From NCBI GenBank assembly GCA_022457155.1, contig JAJGOT010000340.1, positions 62,001 through 126,000 of the forward strand: 64,000 nucleotides of DNA, in the 5' to 3' direction. Positions 1 through 12,500 of the stretch are shown piece after piece (within the stretch, counting starts at the first letter, position 1; each line of letters opens with the position of its first letter). The stretch comes from Cladopsammia gracilis. Lineage: Eukaryota; Cnidaria; Anthozoa; Scleractinia; Dendrophylliidae. The translations under genes were made by a program, and so were the position numbers. The notes under the pieces were generated by a model, which saw nothing but the letters and a program-made list of their open reading frames with translations, had not been told where the DNA came from and searched no databases.

Positions 1-436
1 CGTGACAATTCTACAACAAAATTGTTTGATGCTAAACAATACAATGCTTGCAGTCACTGAACAAGAGAGGTGAAATACGAGTTCTAAAATGCAGGTTATA
101 TTACCACCGCAAGCAATTAAGAACAGGTATCGACGAACATACGAAGGTGAATTTGCATATTTTAGAGCTGATGAAAATTAAACCGAATCAAGTTAATGGA
201 TTTCCATGCGTTTAAATCCCTTCGAACCCCTGAATTTTTTGCAAAGCCACGAACACAAATATAAGGTGTTATAAAACGGCCAAACTGAAAATAGTAAAAA
301 TGGTCTTCTAACTTGTTATGATTAATTAATTAATTTAATCTGAAATGTTTTGTTAATAAATCGACAAAACTGAATAAAATAACATTCCATTTGTTCACTT
401 GGGCCAGTAACAACAGGAAGCCTTAAACAACTTGAA
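1..436. other. 5' flank of the lectin gene, no gene recognised
   Basis: AT-rich sequence before the first coding exon. It contains a TATA-like box (listed separately) and presumably the 5' untranslated leader. I see no convincing coding segment here; the reverse-strand open frame over 322-543 is antisense to the signal-peptide exon and has no recognisable content. Confidence 0.5.
270..276 (+). promoter_or_regulatory. Candidate TATA box
   Basis: A TATAAAA heptamer sits 161 nt upstream of the first ATG (437). A start site about 30 nt downstream would leave a leader of roughly 135 nt. This is position and consensus only. AT-rich DNA produces such motifs by chance, so the call is tentative. Confidence 0.3.
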
Positions 437-506
437 ATGAACTCTGTGAAGAAATTTATTTTTCTGGCATGGATTGGATATGGATTGGGTGTACTTGTAT
501 ACGCTG
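437..506 (+). CDS. Exon 1: signal peptide
   Basis: The ATG at 437 starts 23 codons: a short polar start with two lysines (MNSVKK), then a hydrophobic stretch ([17 protein letters not shown]). This is a typical cleavable signal peptide. A consensus donor (G|GTAAGT) follows at 507. The exon is 70 nt and ends in phase 1, matching the two leftover bases at the start of the PAN exon at 1386 (the junction codon becomes Gly). The exon is too short to stand out as an open frame. It is supported by the agreement of start, hydrophobic core, donor and phase. Confidence 0.75.
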
Positions 507-3500
507 GTAAGTGACCTGCTAAGAAACTCACTGCAGTTTTCAAACAATTGTTTTATAAAATACAGAAGTATGCAGATAAACTAAGCAGACAGTGCTAGCC
601 TAAATCATTATTTTTTTTTAAACTGAAAGGCTGAGTCACCCATGATGCAATTTAAATGGCACAACAGAATAAAAATTGAAAAGCACGACATTCGTATTGA
701 GTTCATGGAATTTTTTAGTAAAGGAACAGACAACAAAAAAACATAATTTCACAACAGTAGGAATCAAGGGAAACAGACTGAGGAACTCGTGAAGGGTCAG
801 GCGCCAATAAAGTGTAAGATGCGGATGTGTAAATTTATAGCACTATTAACAGATCACCTGTAAAAACGACATGCTGCTAAACATACAACGAAATGTACAT
901 TAGTGAATTTACAACAAGGCGGCTAGTGTGAAAACCATTTTAATCGACTAAGCTAACTTCAATTTCGAATAAACTGGTTGTTATCTACAGCTACAGGTTA
1001 AAAACGATACGTTTTTGCATTTATTTTAATTTGCATTTTTGCATATATTTCAAAAATTTTAACGTTAAGAATATTAAAATATTCTTAAACCAGTTCAATC
1101 GGCTCCAACTCCCTAACATCCAAATCCTTGTTGCATGGCTACTTTATTAAAACAAATAAAAAAAGGCAGTGAACTCTAGCTGCAGCTGTAAAAAATTCAA
1201 TAGTTGCATATAATCACCAGGAAAGCTTATGAAAACTCAAAGAACAAAATAAGTGGCTTACATCTGCAACAGATGAAAACATTCGGACACTAGCCCTTTC
1301 GATTGTTTTATAAACATTAAGATAAACAATTAATGTAAAAACATGCGCGCCTATTTTTTTTTTTTTTTTTTTTTTTTTACTGCAGGTTTTGCCACAGAAT
1401 ACAACCGCATCTTAATGTTCAAGGAACCAATACCAGACAAAGCACTTCCGGGCAACGTTATAAGGAGCGAGAAGGTAGAAGATGAGGGAAGCTGTCGAGT
1501 AAACTGTTACTTGGAGCCAAACTGTGTGTCCATCAATGTCGGTCCTGCAAATGTTGGAGGGCGTACATGCGAGTTAAAAAATTTCACCGATGATCATGAA
1601 AGCCCTTCACATTCTGCTTTGGAAGAAAGGAAAGGTTACATTCACTATGCTGTTGAGGTATTACATTGCTTTGCAACAATTTGTGAACGTTAAAATTACG
1701 ATGATTTGATGAAGACTATAATGGCGAAAATGTTGATGGTGATACACATTTATGATTGCTGTTTACAAATAATGTAGTTATATTATTCTGCATTCCATCC
1801 TCTCCTTGTCGACTGAAATTGCCAAGCAAAGCTTTCGTATACGAAATGCTGTATAATAATTACAATCTGTCTATTAAATTGCAACTCTCTGACTCACTCG
1901 TAACCGATAGAGAAAGGTAAGTCAGTAATAAAAGAAATAGCAGTCGTTTCTAAATGGTTTTACTTCAGGACATTAAGCACTAAACATATGTGCCATTCAA
2001 CAATCCTAATACGCCCTTGGAATTATGAAATCGATGAAGGTATTAAAGAAATAGTGTTAATTATACTTTCTTTCACGTTCAGAATTTTTGTCAAAATAGT
2101 CCTTGCCCAGGAGTGAATTCCCTATGTCAAGTTGGGTTCACAGACAAAGGCTACAGATGTGTCTGTCGTGAAGGTTATAAAGGAGATCACTGCAATCAAG
2201 GTAGGGATGTTAACACATGGTCTTGCATTTTCTATGCTAGAGGTAAAGTATTTGCGTGAGATGGAGCGGCGAACGTTAGAGCAGCTTTCATTGTTCAAAT
2301 CTGAGAACAAGTCATATTGCCTTTTTTCGGCCTTTAACGGAGATTGTGAAGTCTATTTTAGGTCCTGGAAATGGTTTGCGAGTGACATTAAGTAACAACA
2401 TGAATACAGTAACGCTAAGTATTCCACATCAAAAAGTATGCTTGGGTACCCGGTTTGAAATCCGACACAACTCTATCATGCAGTGCATTTTCAGAGATGA
2501 TTGTTAGGCCATCTAGGGCACGCGATGATTAAGGAGACAAAGTGTTGTCAATTTAGAATGCGCGTTGATATTGTAGCTAGTTAGGCTATACGGGGGGAGG
2601 GGGATGTACCCCCTTCTTAAGGTTTTTCTCTGATTTTTTTTTTACCAATTATTGTTAGCACATGCCGTCTTCAGTAGCTGTTTGTTTATCCTTGAGACAC
2701 GTTTCGGTAAACTTTGATGGTTACGAGATCTGACGTCATAAGTAGTATGAGGTCAAGCCATTTTGGGATAAAAATGGATGTTTTCAGGAGCCCATCATCT
2801 GGTGTTTTTCACCTTTTCTCGCTATGAAAACGAATAAAATGCTACAAAAAGCAGGAAAATGTCTAACTGTATCATATTTTACAGCTCTAGGAAAAATTGT
2901 TTACAATTTTCGCGTTTTTTCGAAAAGTTGAAATTCTTGTAACATCCAAGATAGCGGCCAACTTGGCGGCCACTTTGGTTTACGTCACGGAACCCAGCAG
3001 CGCCATAACCCATAATATTTACTTTATCTTGTATAATACATAACAGGCTATCTATTAGAGGCAAAATACTTCCAAAATATATTATAACACCTCAATCACC
3101 CTAGGGCCGGGAGGGGTTACAACCATCCCCCCCTCTTGTACCACGGTTGGGGAATAAGTTTGCGTGTATGTCCGAGGTTTAATTATGCATGCTTTCGGGC
3201 CAAGCTTAAAATGGTTTTTACGTAACTCAGACATTAGTTTCCCCTTCTTTTCTTGTAATCCAATCCTATAGAAATCGACGAATGTTACGATGGATCGCAC
3301 AACGACGGCATCAAATGTGAAGGCAAGTGTAACTACCCTAAATTTTTTTTTGTGTCCTATGAATTTTCTTTCCTCTTGTTTTCCCACTTATTACCCATTT
3401 TTACCTCTATTCCAAACTTGTGACCATAATACAACTAATTCAAAATAACGTTGTCGGATGAAAGCTCAAAGCCAAAACCACAAGGTAGTATACTTCGTTG

Positions 3501-6500
3501 TAAATGGACATCCAAAATCCAACAACGTCAAATGATGAAATTATAGCCCTTGTGGAGAATATGAACACACAACGGTTAACTTTTCTTTCTCTATTTGAAC
3601 TAGAAAGCCGTCCCTACAAATAAACTTCCTGGATAATCCAGTTACGTTGTTGATTTTGGTGAATTTATGCATAAAATCCCAACCAACCTTGCGGTCTTGA
3701 AATACGTGTATATAACCATTTTAAGACCGGGATGTTAACCCAAGTTTGGAGTTTTCCTATATCCACCCCACAGATAACATAGCAATCACAGCTCCAAATG
3801 TTTAATAAATTCCTATTTCTCTTTTATCGCAACTGCTTCGAAACTTACATCAACAGCAGAAACTTCTTCAACAACAACTTTATCAACAGCACAACCTTCA
3901 ACAGTTTCATCAACAGCAACTTCATCATCAACAACAACAACAACAACAACAGCTTCATCAACAGCAAAAATTTCATCAACAGCTTCAACATTATCATCAA
4001 CTGCAACAACTCGGCCTCCTCCACTTGGTATGTATTTTCTGGAAAAAATTCGACAAAGTGACAGCTCCAGCTGTTTAACATAATCGCTATTTTTCTTTTT
4101 CCGCAGCGGCGTCGAAACTTCCATCAACAGCAGAAACTTCATCAACAGCAACTTTATCAACAGCAGAAACTTCAACAGTTTCGTCAACAGCAACTTCATC
4201 AACAGCATCAACGACAGTTTCATCCACAGCAAAAACTCCATCAACAGCTTCAAAGTTATCATCAGCTGCTAAAACTCAGCCTAATCCAGTGGGTATGTAT
4301 TGTCTGGATCAAGTTGTAACGAGAATTACTTCGTGAATTTTACCGGGGCCACTTTTTAAAAAAAAACTGTACTTAATAAATTTAGAAGATTTGTGTTATA
4401 GAACAGGAAGGGATTTTAAGATGCGTAAATTGCATTGATTCCTACGAAGACTTATTTCAATAGCACAGGATTCCCGCGTTTTTAATCCGTGAATACGCGC
4501 ATGCGTAATGAACGGGTTATCGGTAAGCCAATTCACTCACTCACTTACTCGCTTGCTCGCTCGCTCGCTCCTCATATCTACGTTGAGATAACAAAATTTG
4601 GGCTCCCTATCGGTCAAATCCTTGGTAGCGCAGTGGATGAAATGAAAGGACTCTTGAGCAGGAGACCACCGAAGGAGGTGGGTTCGAATCCCGCTGGGGA
4701 CCGTTTTTTTCTTTTTTCTCTTTTTTTTTCTTTGAGCTGAAAGTTTGTTTTCTTTTTTTTGTTGTTTGTTTGCATTCGTCAAAAGTCATTACATTTAATC
4801 TCCAAAAAAACAAAACCCGCGATATTGCCTTACCGTTAGCATTTCGTATTTACGGGTTGGCTCGAAGAAGCCTTTGATTAAAAATTGTAAACTATGACAA
4901 AAGACTTCTTTTGGATATCGTTAAGAATCAGCCTTTTGATTTAATTTAGATTTTATGCCAATTTTTATGCAACAAACCGACAAAGCGAATTTTTATGCTA
5001 CAAAGCCGACTACTGAAAGACAACAAATAAGTTTTCTTGGGTACAGTCACTTTAATTAAATAAAATATCTTTGGATCGTGTTTATGATAACATTTATAAA
5101 GTGTATTATAAAGCTTTCTAACCTTTTTAACATAGCGATGCAGCTTTGAGGACTTCGGTATAAGAATCGACGAAATCCTTTTGAAGAGAACTTTTTTAAC
5201 ACGCTACTCTTGTTCTTGAAACGTCTTAGAAATCGCATTGAAATTCTGCTTGGTTCACGGGCACGTCTATAGCGCTTTGTAACAAGAGATTGATGTAAAA
5301 GTAGTTGTGATATGTTCGCTTTGATTCTCGATAAAAGGTTCACTGTTAAGTGGTCGCTCGTAAATACATCTCTCTAAATATCCACTCTTAAGTTTTCGCT
5401 CATGAAGTAGTCGTCTCTCGTAAAGATTGGCGAACTTGTCGTTCCCCAAAAAGTTATAATCTTTGTCTTGAATGCCCTCCATATCATTGCCTCGTGCTTT
5501 TCTCAAAATGGCGAATAAGAATTCAACTGACCCAGCGATACATCTGAGCAAGTAAAGTTTTTTATTTTATTTTGAACAATACATTTGTTACATCACTGCA
5601 TTACAATATGATACTACATTTTTACATCACTGCATTACAATATGATACTACATTTTTACATCACTGCATTACAATATGATACTACATTTTTTACATTACT
5701 GCATTACAATATGATACTACACGAACTACGCAAACGTAGGGTTACATTTACAAATTTACCAATATTAATTAAAGAACAACTAATTATAGAAGAACTATCC
5801 ACTTTCGGCGAAAAGCAGGCAAGCATTTCTTTGCAATTTCAGTTTCTTTAATTATTTCAATTTTTTCTTGGATTCGCAGCAGGAAGTTACAGAAGTATAG
5901 TTCACCTTGGCGCCTGTTTGACGTGCAGAATATATAGTATTTTGCTATTAGAATTGAGTAGTTTAATGCCTGCCAGTATTTTGTATTGTCAAAATAGCCG
6001 TATAATATGCTACCGTGTTTTAAAGAAAGTCTTTCACCTGCTTTTTCAAACCACCACTCTTGAAACGTATTCCAGAAGGAGAGTGATTTACTACATTGGA
6101 TTAACATATGTTTTAAAGTTTGCTTCTCCCACCCACATAACGGACAAAGATCACTTTCAGAGATACCGTCACGGAAAAGGCTCGTTTGAGTAGGGAGTAT
6201 GTTGTGTATAATTTTGTATTGAAACATTATGAGTTTAACTTCTTTTGTAACTATGAAAGGCATTTGGTAAACTTTATGAACATTATTTTCTAAAAAGCCG
6301 TGTCGTAAAATTTTGGTTTGAGAGGTTGGTGGTACGAAAGTGTTTTTTAAGATTGCAGAATAAATAGAACTTGTGATTAGGGGTGTGGTAGAAGTATCGT
6401 TGAGGTTGTTTTGACCATGCGGTTTTAAAGCATTTTTCCACGCGCGAGGAATGGCGTTGATAAGACCATAAAACTTCGTAAAGGGTACATCTAAATTAAA

Positions 6501-9500
6501 CTTTGTTTTGAATTCTAAAAAACTACAGAGGTTGCCTTGTTCATTCAGTAAATCTTGCACATGAATAGCATTTTTTGCAAACCATTTTCTATAAAAAACT
6601 TGCTTCTTATCAATTAAAATATTACAGTTGTTCCATATAATTTCATTTTTTATATTGGTAGTAGTACGATCAGGTAAGTTTTTGAAGTCGCGCCAATAAT
6701 CGAGAATCATGCGATAAAAAATAGGGAGGCTCTCTAGCTTAAGTAATTCGGTTTTGTAGTTACATTTTGTCAGAAAAGAGAAATTTCCGAGGTGATTTAC
6801 GCACTGGTTAGGAATAATTTTCCAAGAAGCAGAAGATTGACTTTGAATTCTACTAATCCAAGCAATTTTCAAAGCTTTTTCCATAATTTCAAAATCGCAC
6901 ATTTTGAGGCCACCTTCTTTTTTTTCTGCGATGATCGTTCTTTTTTTAATTTTTGGGGGTTTGCCGTCCCAAATGAAACTGAAAATAATTTTATTTATTT
7001 GTTTTATAAAATGTTTTGGCACATTTAAAACAGAAGCGTTAAAAGTCAGTTTAGAGAGTCCTAATGTTTTTACGATATTGATTTTTCCGTACAACGTAAG
7101 TTTTCTTCTTTGCCAGGTATTTAAAGTTTTCTCTAAATCTCGAATTTTGGTTCCAAAGTTGAGTTCTTCCGCATCTGTTTGATTTTGTGAGAAAAATATT
7201 CCGAGAGATAGTATCGGTTCTTTTGGCCATTTGAAACCAAAAGGGGTGTCTTGATTGTTTTTCCATTGTCCTAGCCACATTGCTTCAGTTTTAGCAGTGT
7301 TTATTTCCAGCCCAGAGAGAGAGTTAAAATCATTTAGAAATTTAAGTAGTTCGGAAACGGATTCTTGGTCGCGGACAAAGACAGTAGTGTCGTCAGCGTA
7401 TTGTGATACTTTTATTTCTTGATTATCAACTTGGATGCCTTTTATAGATCTGTTGCTTTTTAAGGCTCTCGCTAGAAGTTCAATCCCCAGGACAAATAGG
7501 AGACCCGATAGAGGGCAACCTTGTCGAACACCTCGCTGCAAAGAGAAGAAATTTGAAGCATGCCCATTATTTAAAACACAGCTAGAAACGTTATTGTAGA
7601 ATATGTTGAACCAGTTTATAATGTCAGGTCCGAAATTAAAAGATTTAAGAGCGGCGTTAAGGTATGGCCATTCAATCGAATCAAATGCTTTTTTAAAATC
7701 AAGAAATATTGCAATGCCTTTTTTGTTTGTCTGGTTGGTATATTGTATTATGTCTTGAATAAGCCGAATGTTTTCACCAATGTAACGGCCTTTCACATAA
7801 CCAGTTTGGTCAGGATTTATAATGCTAGGGAGCACTTTTTCAAGTCTTTTTGCTATAGCTTTAGTAAGAATTTTGTAGTCGACATTAAGGAGTGATATAG
7901 GCCTTAAATTTTCTAAAATAGTGGTGTCTTTAGACTTTTTTGGAATAAGCGAGATTATACCTCTCCTTTGGCTAATAGATAGCATCCCCGATTGAAAAGC
8001 AAAGTTGAAACTATCTGTCATTTCTTTACTGATTTCAGGCCAAAAAAAGCGATAGAATTCAACAGGAAAACCATCAGTACCAGGTGTTTTGTGTTTTTTG
8101 AAGTCTTTTTGTGCATTAAAGCATTCTTCTACGGTGATTAGGCCTTCACAAGAATTCATTTCTTCCTCATTTAAAGTGGTTACGTTTTCTTGGTTGAAGA
8201 AAGCTGATTCTTTGAGTTCAGATTCGGTGATTGTGACCTTTGATTTGTAAAGAGATTCATAAAAACGTTTTTTCTTCTTCTAGAATTTTGAATTGATCAT
8301 CAGTGTAAACATTTTCAGCTAATTTTAATTCTTCTTGGCGTGATTTCGTTTTTCTAGGCCGTAAAAGTATTTCGTGTTACGTTCACCCTGTTCGTGCCAT
8401 CTTACTTTACTTCTCAAAATCGCACCTTTCGTTTTATATGTCATTAGTTTTTTAAGACGCGATTTTTCAATTTCGAGTTCAAGTATAAAGTTTTTATTGT
8501 GTGGATGTTTCTCAGCTTGTGCTTGCAACTTGTCTATTTTTGCTTGTATATCTTTTTCCTTGTCCCTAAATATTTTTGCCTTTCTTTTAGAGTATTTAAC
8601 TGTAAAACCTCTAATTTCCATTTTTATAAGATCCCACTTCAACCCTAAGTTTGTGATATTATTGTATTTTAATTTAAAATCAGAAATATTTTCTCCTAAA
8701 GCTGCAATATATTTTTCATCTTCAAGAAGTGAGGTATTAAACTTCCAAAAACCTGGGCCCTTTTTCTGAGCTGAGACATCGGATTGTAGATGAATTGAAA
8801 TAGCTGAATGATCACTTTCGGGTGCTACAATAATTTCACATTTTATATTTGCAAGGTTGCAAAATTCTTTTGAAATTAAAAAGTAATCTAAACGGCTTTG
8901 TATTTTTAAGGATTTGTTTCTCCAAGTGAAACGGGATAAGTCTGGGTTTGAAGTTCGCCAAATGTCACAAAGATTATACGAATTACAAAACTTTATAATT
9001 TCTTTAATGACCAACGCTTTTTTTGTGACAGGATTTCCACCTGTTTTATCTTTAGGCGAGAGTGCACAATTGAAATCGCCACCAATTATCAGATTTTCTT
9101 GTGTAACATCTTGTAAATGGTTGTTAAGTTTCGAAAAAAATTTACTTGTTGATTAGCGTCATTTGGCGCGTAAATATTAACGAGAACAAAAGGGATTCCG
9201 TGAATTGACATTTCTAAAATAATTAACCTTCCTTTTGTATCAGCAGTGAACTTTTCTACTTTGAAATCCAAAGAAGGGTTAATTAGTATCATGACACCTT
9301 TACTGTGATTTGTACCGTGACTAAAGAAAACCTTCCCACCCCATTCATTTTCCCATGCGGATGAACATGAATTAGTGCTATAACATTCCTGCAGAAAAAC
9401 AAAGTCTTGTTTCTGTTTGTGCAACCATCGGAAAACCAAACGGCGTTTGAGAGATTTGTTCAAACCTCTGACGTTTAGCGACAGGCATTTTAAATTCAGA

Positions 9501-12500
9501 GCATTGGTTGTGTTTATTCTAGGTGTTTGTATTTATACCAAGAGCAGTCAGCACAGGCGTCAAGAGTGAATAATATGAGATCGATTCCTCATGCGAGATA
9601 CAGACCATAATATTTGCAGAACAACAGAAATGATTGCAACATTTAGCTTTGGTGGACAATTGAACAATGAATGACCTGAAATTACACAGATTGAAAACTA
9701 AGGCATCTGCAAAAATGACACTCACACACAACACATAACAAAAGACTACATATAACAATATACATGATACCCATACCTCTAAGACGAGTTGTATGGGCGA
9801 CGCCATATATCACCGGGCGTCAAGCGTTATTTACACGCTCCGCAGAAAAAGGAAAAAAAAAATTAACCAAATGCTAATAAGTAATACAGCCTATTGTTAT
9901 AAGAGAATTTTTTTGCATAATTTAAATTTAAGTTTAGATAACAAGAGAAAAGGAAAAAAAAAAAACAACTTAGGGAAACGGTTGATTTTCAGGAATAAAT
10001 TTACCATCAATGAATAAACGATCTGGCTGCGCTTTACTGAAGAAAGCATTTAAACCCTGTTTTTTGGCTGCTTTTAACTTACTCATCTGCCCTTTCCGGA
10101 TGTTGTAAAGTTCTTTAGGAATGTCTTCATAAACGGCAAAGTTAGTGCCTCTGAGCTTCCTGCGTGCTTTCTGCAAAACATCCTCGCGATCGGCGTAGCG
10201 GAGAAATCTGGCTAAGATTGGACGTGGACCATTTCTATCACCCTGTTTACCCAAGCGATGAATACGATGAAATTCGATCTTGGAACATGAATCTTTGATC
10301 TCTAATTCGTTTTCCAAGAACTTGTGGATAACTGCTTTGGTGTGTTCGCTTGTTTCTACGTTTTCATCAAGCCTGCTATTTCCAGTCGCGAAACTCTCTG
10401 GAATACCGATAAATTTTAAGTTTTCCCTTCTGCTGTAGGTTTCCAGATATAGAATTTGCTTGCGTAAGTCTTCAGATGTTGATAAGTGATTCTCTTTCAT
10501 GTCATAAGCATTTTTCTTAATGTCAACAATCTCTTCCTCGCAAAAGCTCAGACTTTCTTTGACTTCGCGAACTGAAAAATCAGTGGTCTTGAATTTGGAA
10601 TCTAAGACGCAGACTTCCCTCTCTTGTTTGCTCACAGATTCTTCAATGCTGGAGACAGTAGTGGTAAGATTATTAAGACGCTGTTCGATGGAATCAAGCT
10701 TATCAAGCTTGGATAGCTTGGATAAAATAAGGTCAACTTTCTCTGCCAAGCCTTCCGCCATGTTGAAAGTTTCGATGAAGTTGTCTTCAGAGCTGAAACT
10801 GTCCTTCTGCCTCTTGTCTTCTGGCGAACGCAAGGAATCGTCAGAGGAAGCTGAGGATCTTGTTTTTCTTTTAACAGTGGAAATCAGTTTTTCCATAGGC
10901 GGTACAATAACTCAAAATTTGGGAAAATTCCGCGGAGCGTTTCAAGACGCGTCCTCACTCCTCCATGACTTACACGAGCCGTTCTTGAGACGTCTTAGAA
11001 ATCGCATTGAAATTCTGCTTGGTTCACGGGCACGTCTATAGCGCTTTGTAACAAGAGATTGATGTAAAAGTAGTTGTGATATGTTCGCTTTGATTCTCGA
11101 TAAAAGGTTCACTGTTAAGTGGTCGCTCGTAAATACATCTCTCTAAATGTCCACTCTTAAGTTTTCGCTCATGAAGTAGTCGTCTCTCGTAAAGATTGGC
11201 GAACTTGTCGTTCCCCAAAAAGTTATAATCTTTGTCTTGAATGCCCTCCATATCATTGCCTCGTGCTTTTCTCAAAATGGCGAATAAGAATTCAACTGAC
11301 CCAGCGATACATCTGAGCAAGTAAAGTTACTATGACAACGATTTCGTCACAGCGGAAACCGGGGCACTGGAAACGAGACGTTGAAAAAACCGAAAGGAAC
11401 AGACTGCATTTTATAACCGGTTCCAGCCTTTGGCTGGCCCCGGTAAAAAGTGACAGCTCCAGCTGGCTAATAGAATCCCTATTTCTCTTTTTCCGCAGCA
11501 GCGTCCAAACTTCCATCAACAGCAGAAATTTTCTCAACAAAAACTTCATCAACAGCAACTTTATCAGCAGAAGAAATTTCAACGGTTTCGTCAACAGGAA
11601 CTTCATCAACAACAATAAAAGCTTCATCAATAGCAAACATTTCATCAACAGCTTCAACATTATCATCAACTTCAACAACACAGCCTGCTCCACTGGGTAT
11701 GTAATTCTGGATCAAGTTGTACAAATTGACAGATCCAGCTGTTTAATATAATCCCTATTTCTCTTTTTCCGCAGCACCGCCAAATCTTCCATCAACAGCG
11801 GAAACTTCAACAGTTCCGTTAACAGTAATTTCATCAACAACAACATCAACAGCTTCATCAACTGCAAACATTTCATCAACAGCTTCAACACTATCATCAA
11901 CTGCAACAACACGGCCTACTCCACTGGGTATGTATTTTCTGGATCAAGTTGTACAAAGTGAAGGCTCCAGCTGTTTAATATAATCCTTATTTCTCTTTAT
12001 CCGCAGTAGAGTCGAAACATCCATCGACAGCAGAAACTTCATCAACAACACCCTTATCACAAGCAACTTTATCAATAGCAGAAACTTCAACAGTTTCTTC
12101 TACAACATCTTCATCATCAACAACAACAACAACAGGTTCATCAACAGCTTCAACAGTATCATCAGCTGCAAAAACTCAGCCTATGCCACTAGGTATGTAT
12201 TTTCTGTATCAAGTTGTACAAAGTTACAACTCCAGTTGTTTAGTAGAATCCCCATTTCTCTTTTTCCGCAGCAGCTTCGAAACTTCCATCAACAGCAGAA
12301 ACTTCTTCGACGGCTTCAACATTGTTACCAACTGCAACAACTCAGCCTACTCCACTGGGTATGTATTTTCTGAATCAAGTTGTACGAAGTGACAGCTCCA
12401 GATGTTTAATATAATCCCTATTACTATTTTTCAGGAGCAGCGTCTAAACTTCCATCAACAGCAGAAACTTCATCAACAGCAACTTTATCAACAGCAGAAA

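Larger units (their letters stand above)
5560..10980 (-). mobile_element. LINE retrotransposon, L1/Tx1-like, minus strand
   Basis: A near full-length non-LTR retrotransposon of about 5.4 kb with two open frames, ORF1 (9970-10896) and a broken ORF2 (5784-9525), transcribed right to left. Domain order is ORF1 coiled coil plus L1-type RNA-binding domain, then apurinic-type endonuclease, reverse transcriptase and a C-terminal Cys/His knuckle. This places it in the L1/Tx1 group. The 3' end (low coordinates) has about four tandem copies of a ~34-bp repeat and an A/T-rich tail. Flanking 348-bp direct repeats with almost no divergence suggest a recent insertion, even though ORF2 has frameshifts. Confidence 0.85.
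4338..11448. mobile_element. TIR element inserted in the M2/M3 intron, host of a LINE
   Basis: The 79-nt cassette intron after M2 is interrupted from about 4316 and resumes at about 11449. The insert carries a perfect 14-bp terminal inverted repeat, TTTTACCGGGGCCA at 4338-4351 and its complement at 11435-11448. Inside are a tRNA-like SINE (4611-4703), AT-rich sequence, and the LINE at 5560-10980 with its long flanking repeats. About 20 extra bases lie between the intron remnant and the left TIR, so the exact left boundary and the target duplication are unclear. No transposase is recognised; about 1.7 kb remains once the LINE is set aside. Confidence 0.45.

Noticed and set aside
1343..1385. 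ATG at 1343 followed by a poly-Phe frame leading into the PAN exon
   Set aside because: This is the polypyrimidine tract of the acceptor at 1385. The signal-peptide exon at 437-506 gives a better start in the correct phase.
5267..11320. 94-codon frame duplicated at 5267-5551 and 11036-11320 (about one residue different)
   Set aside because: The duplication is explained by the 348-bp flanking repeats of the LINE. No domain or codon signal suggests a real protein.
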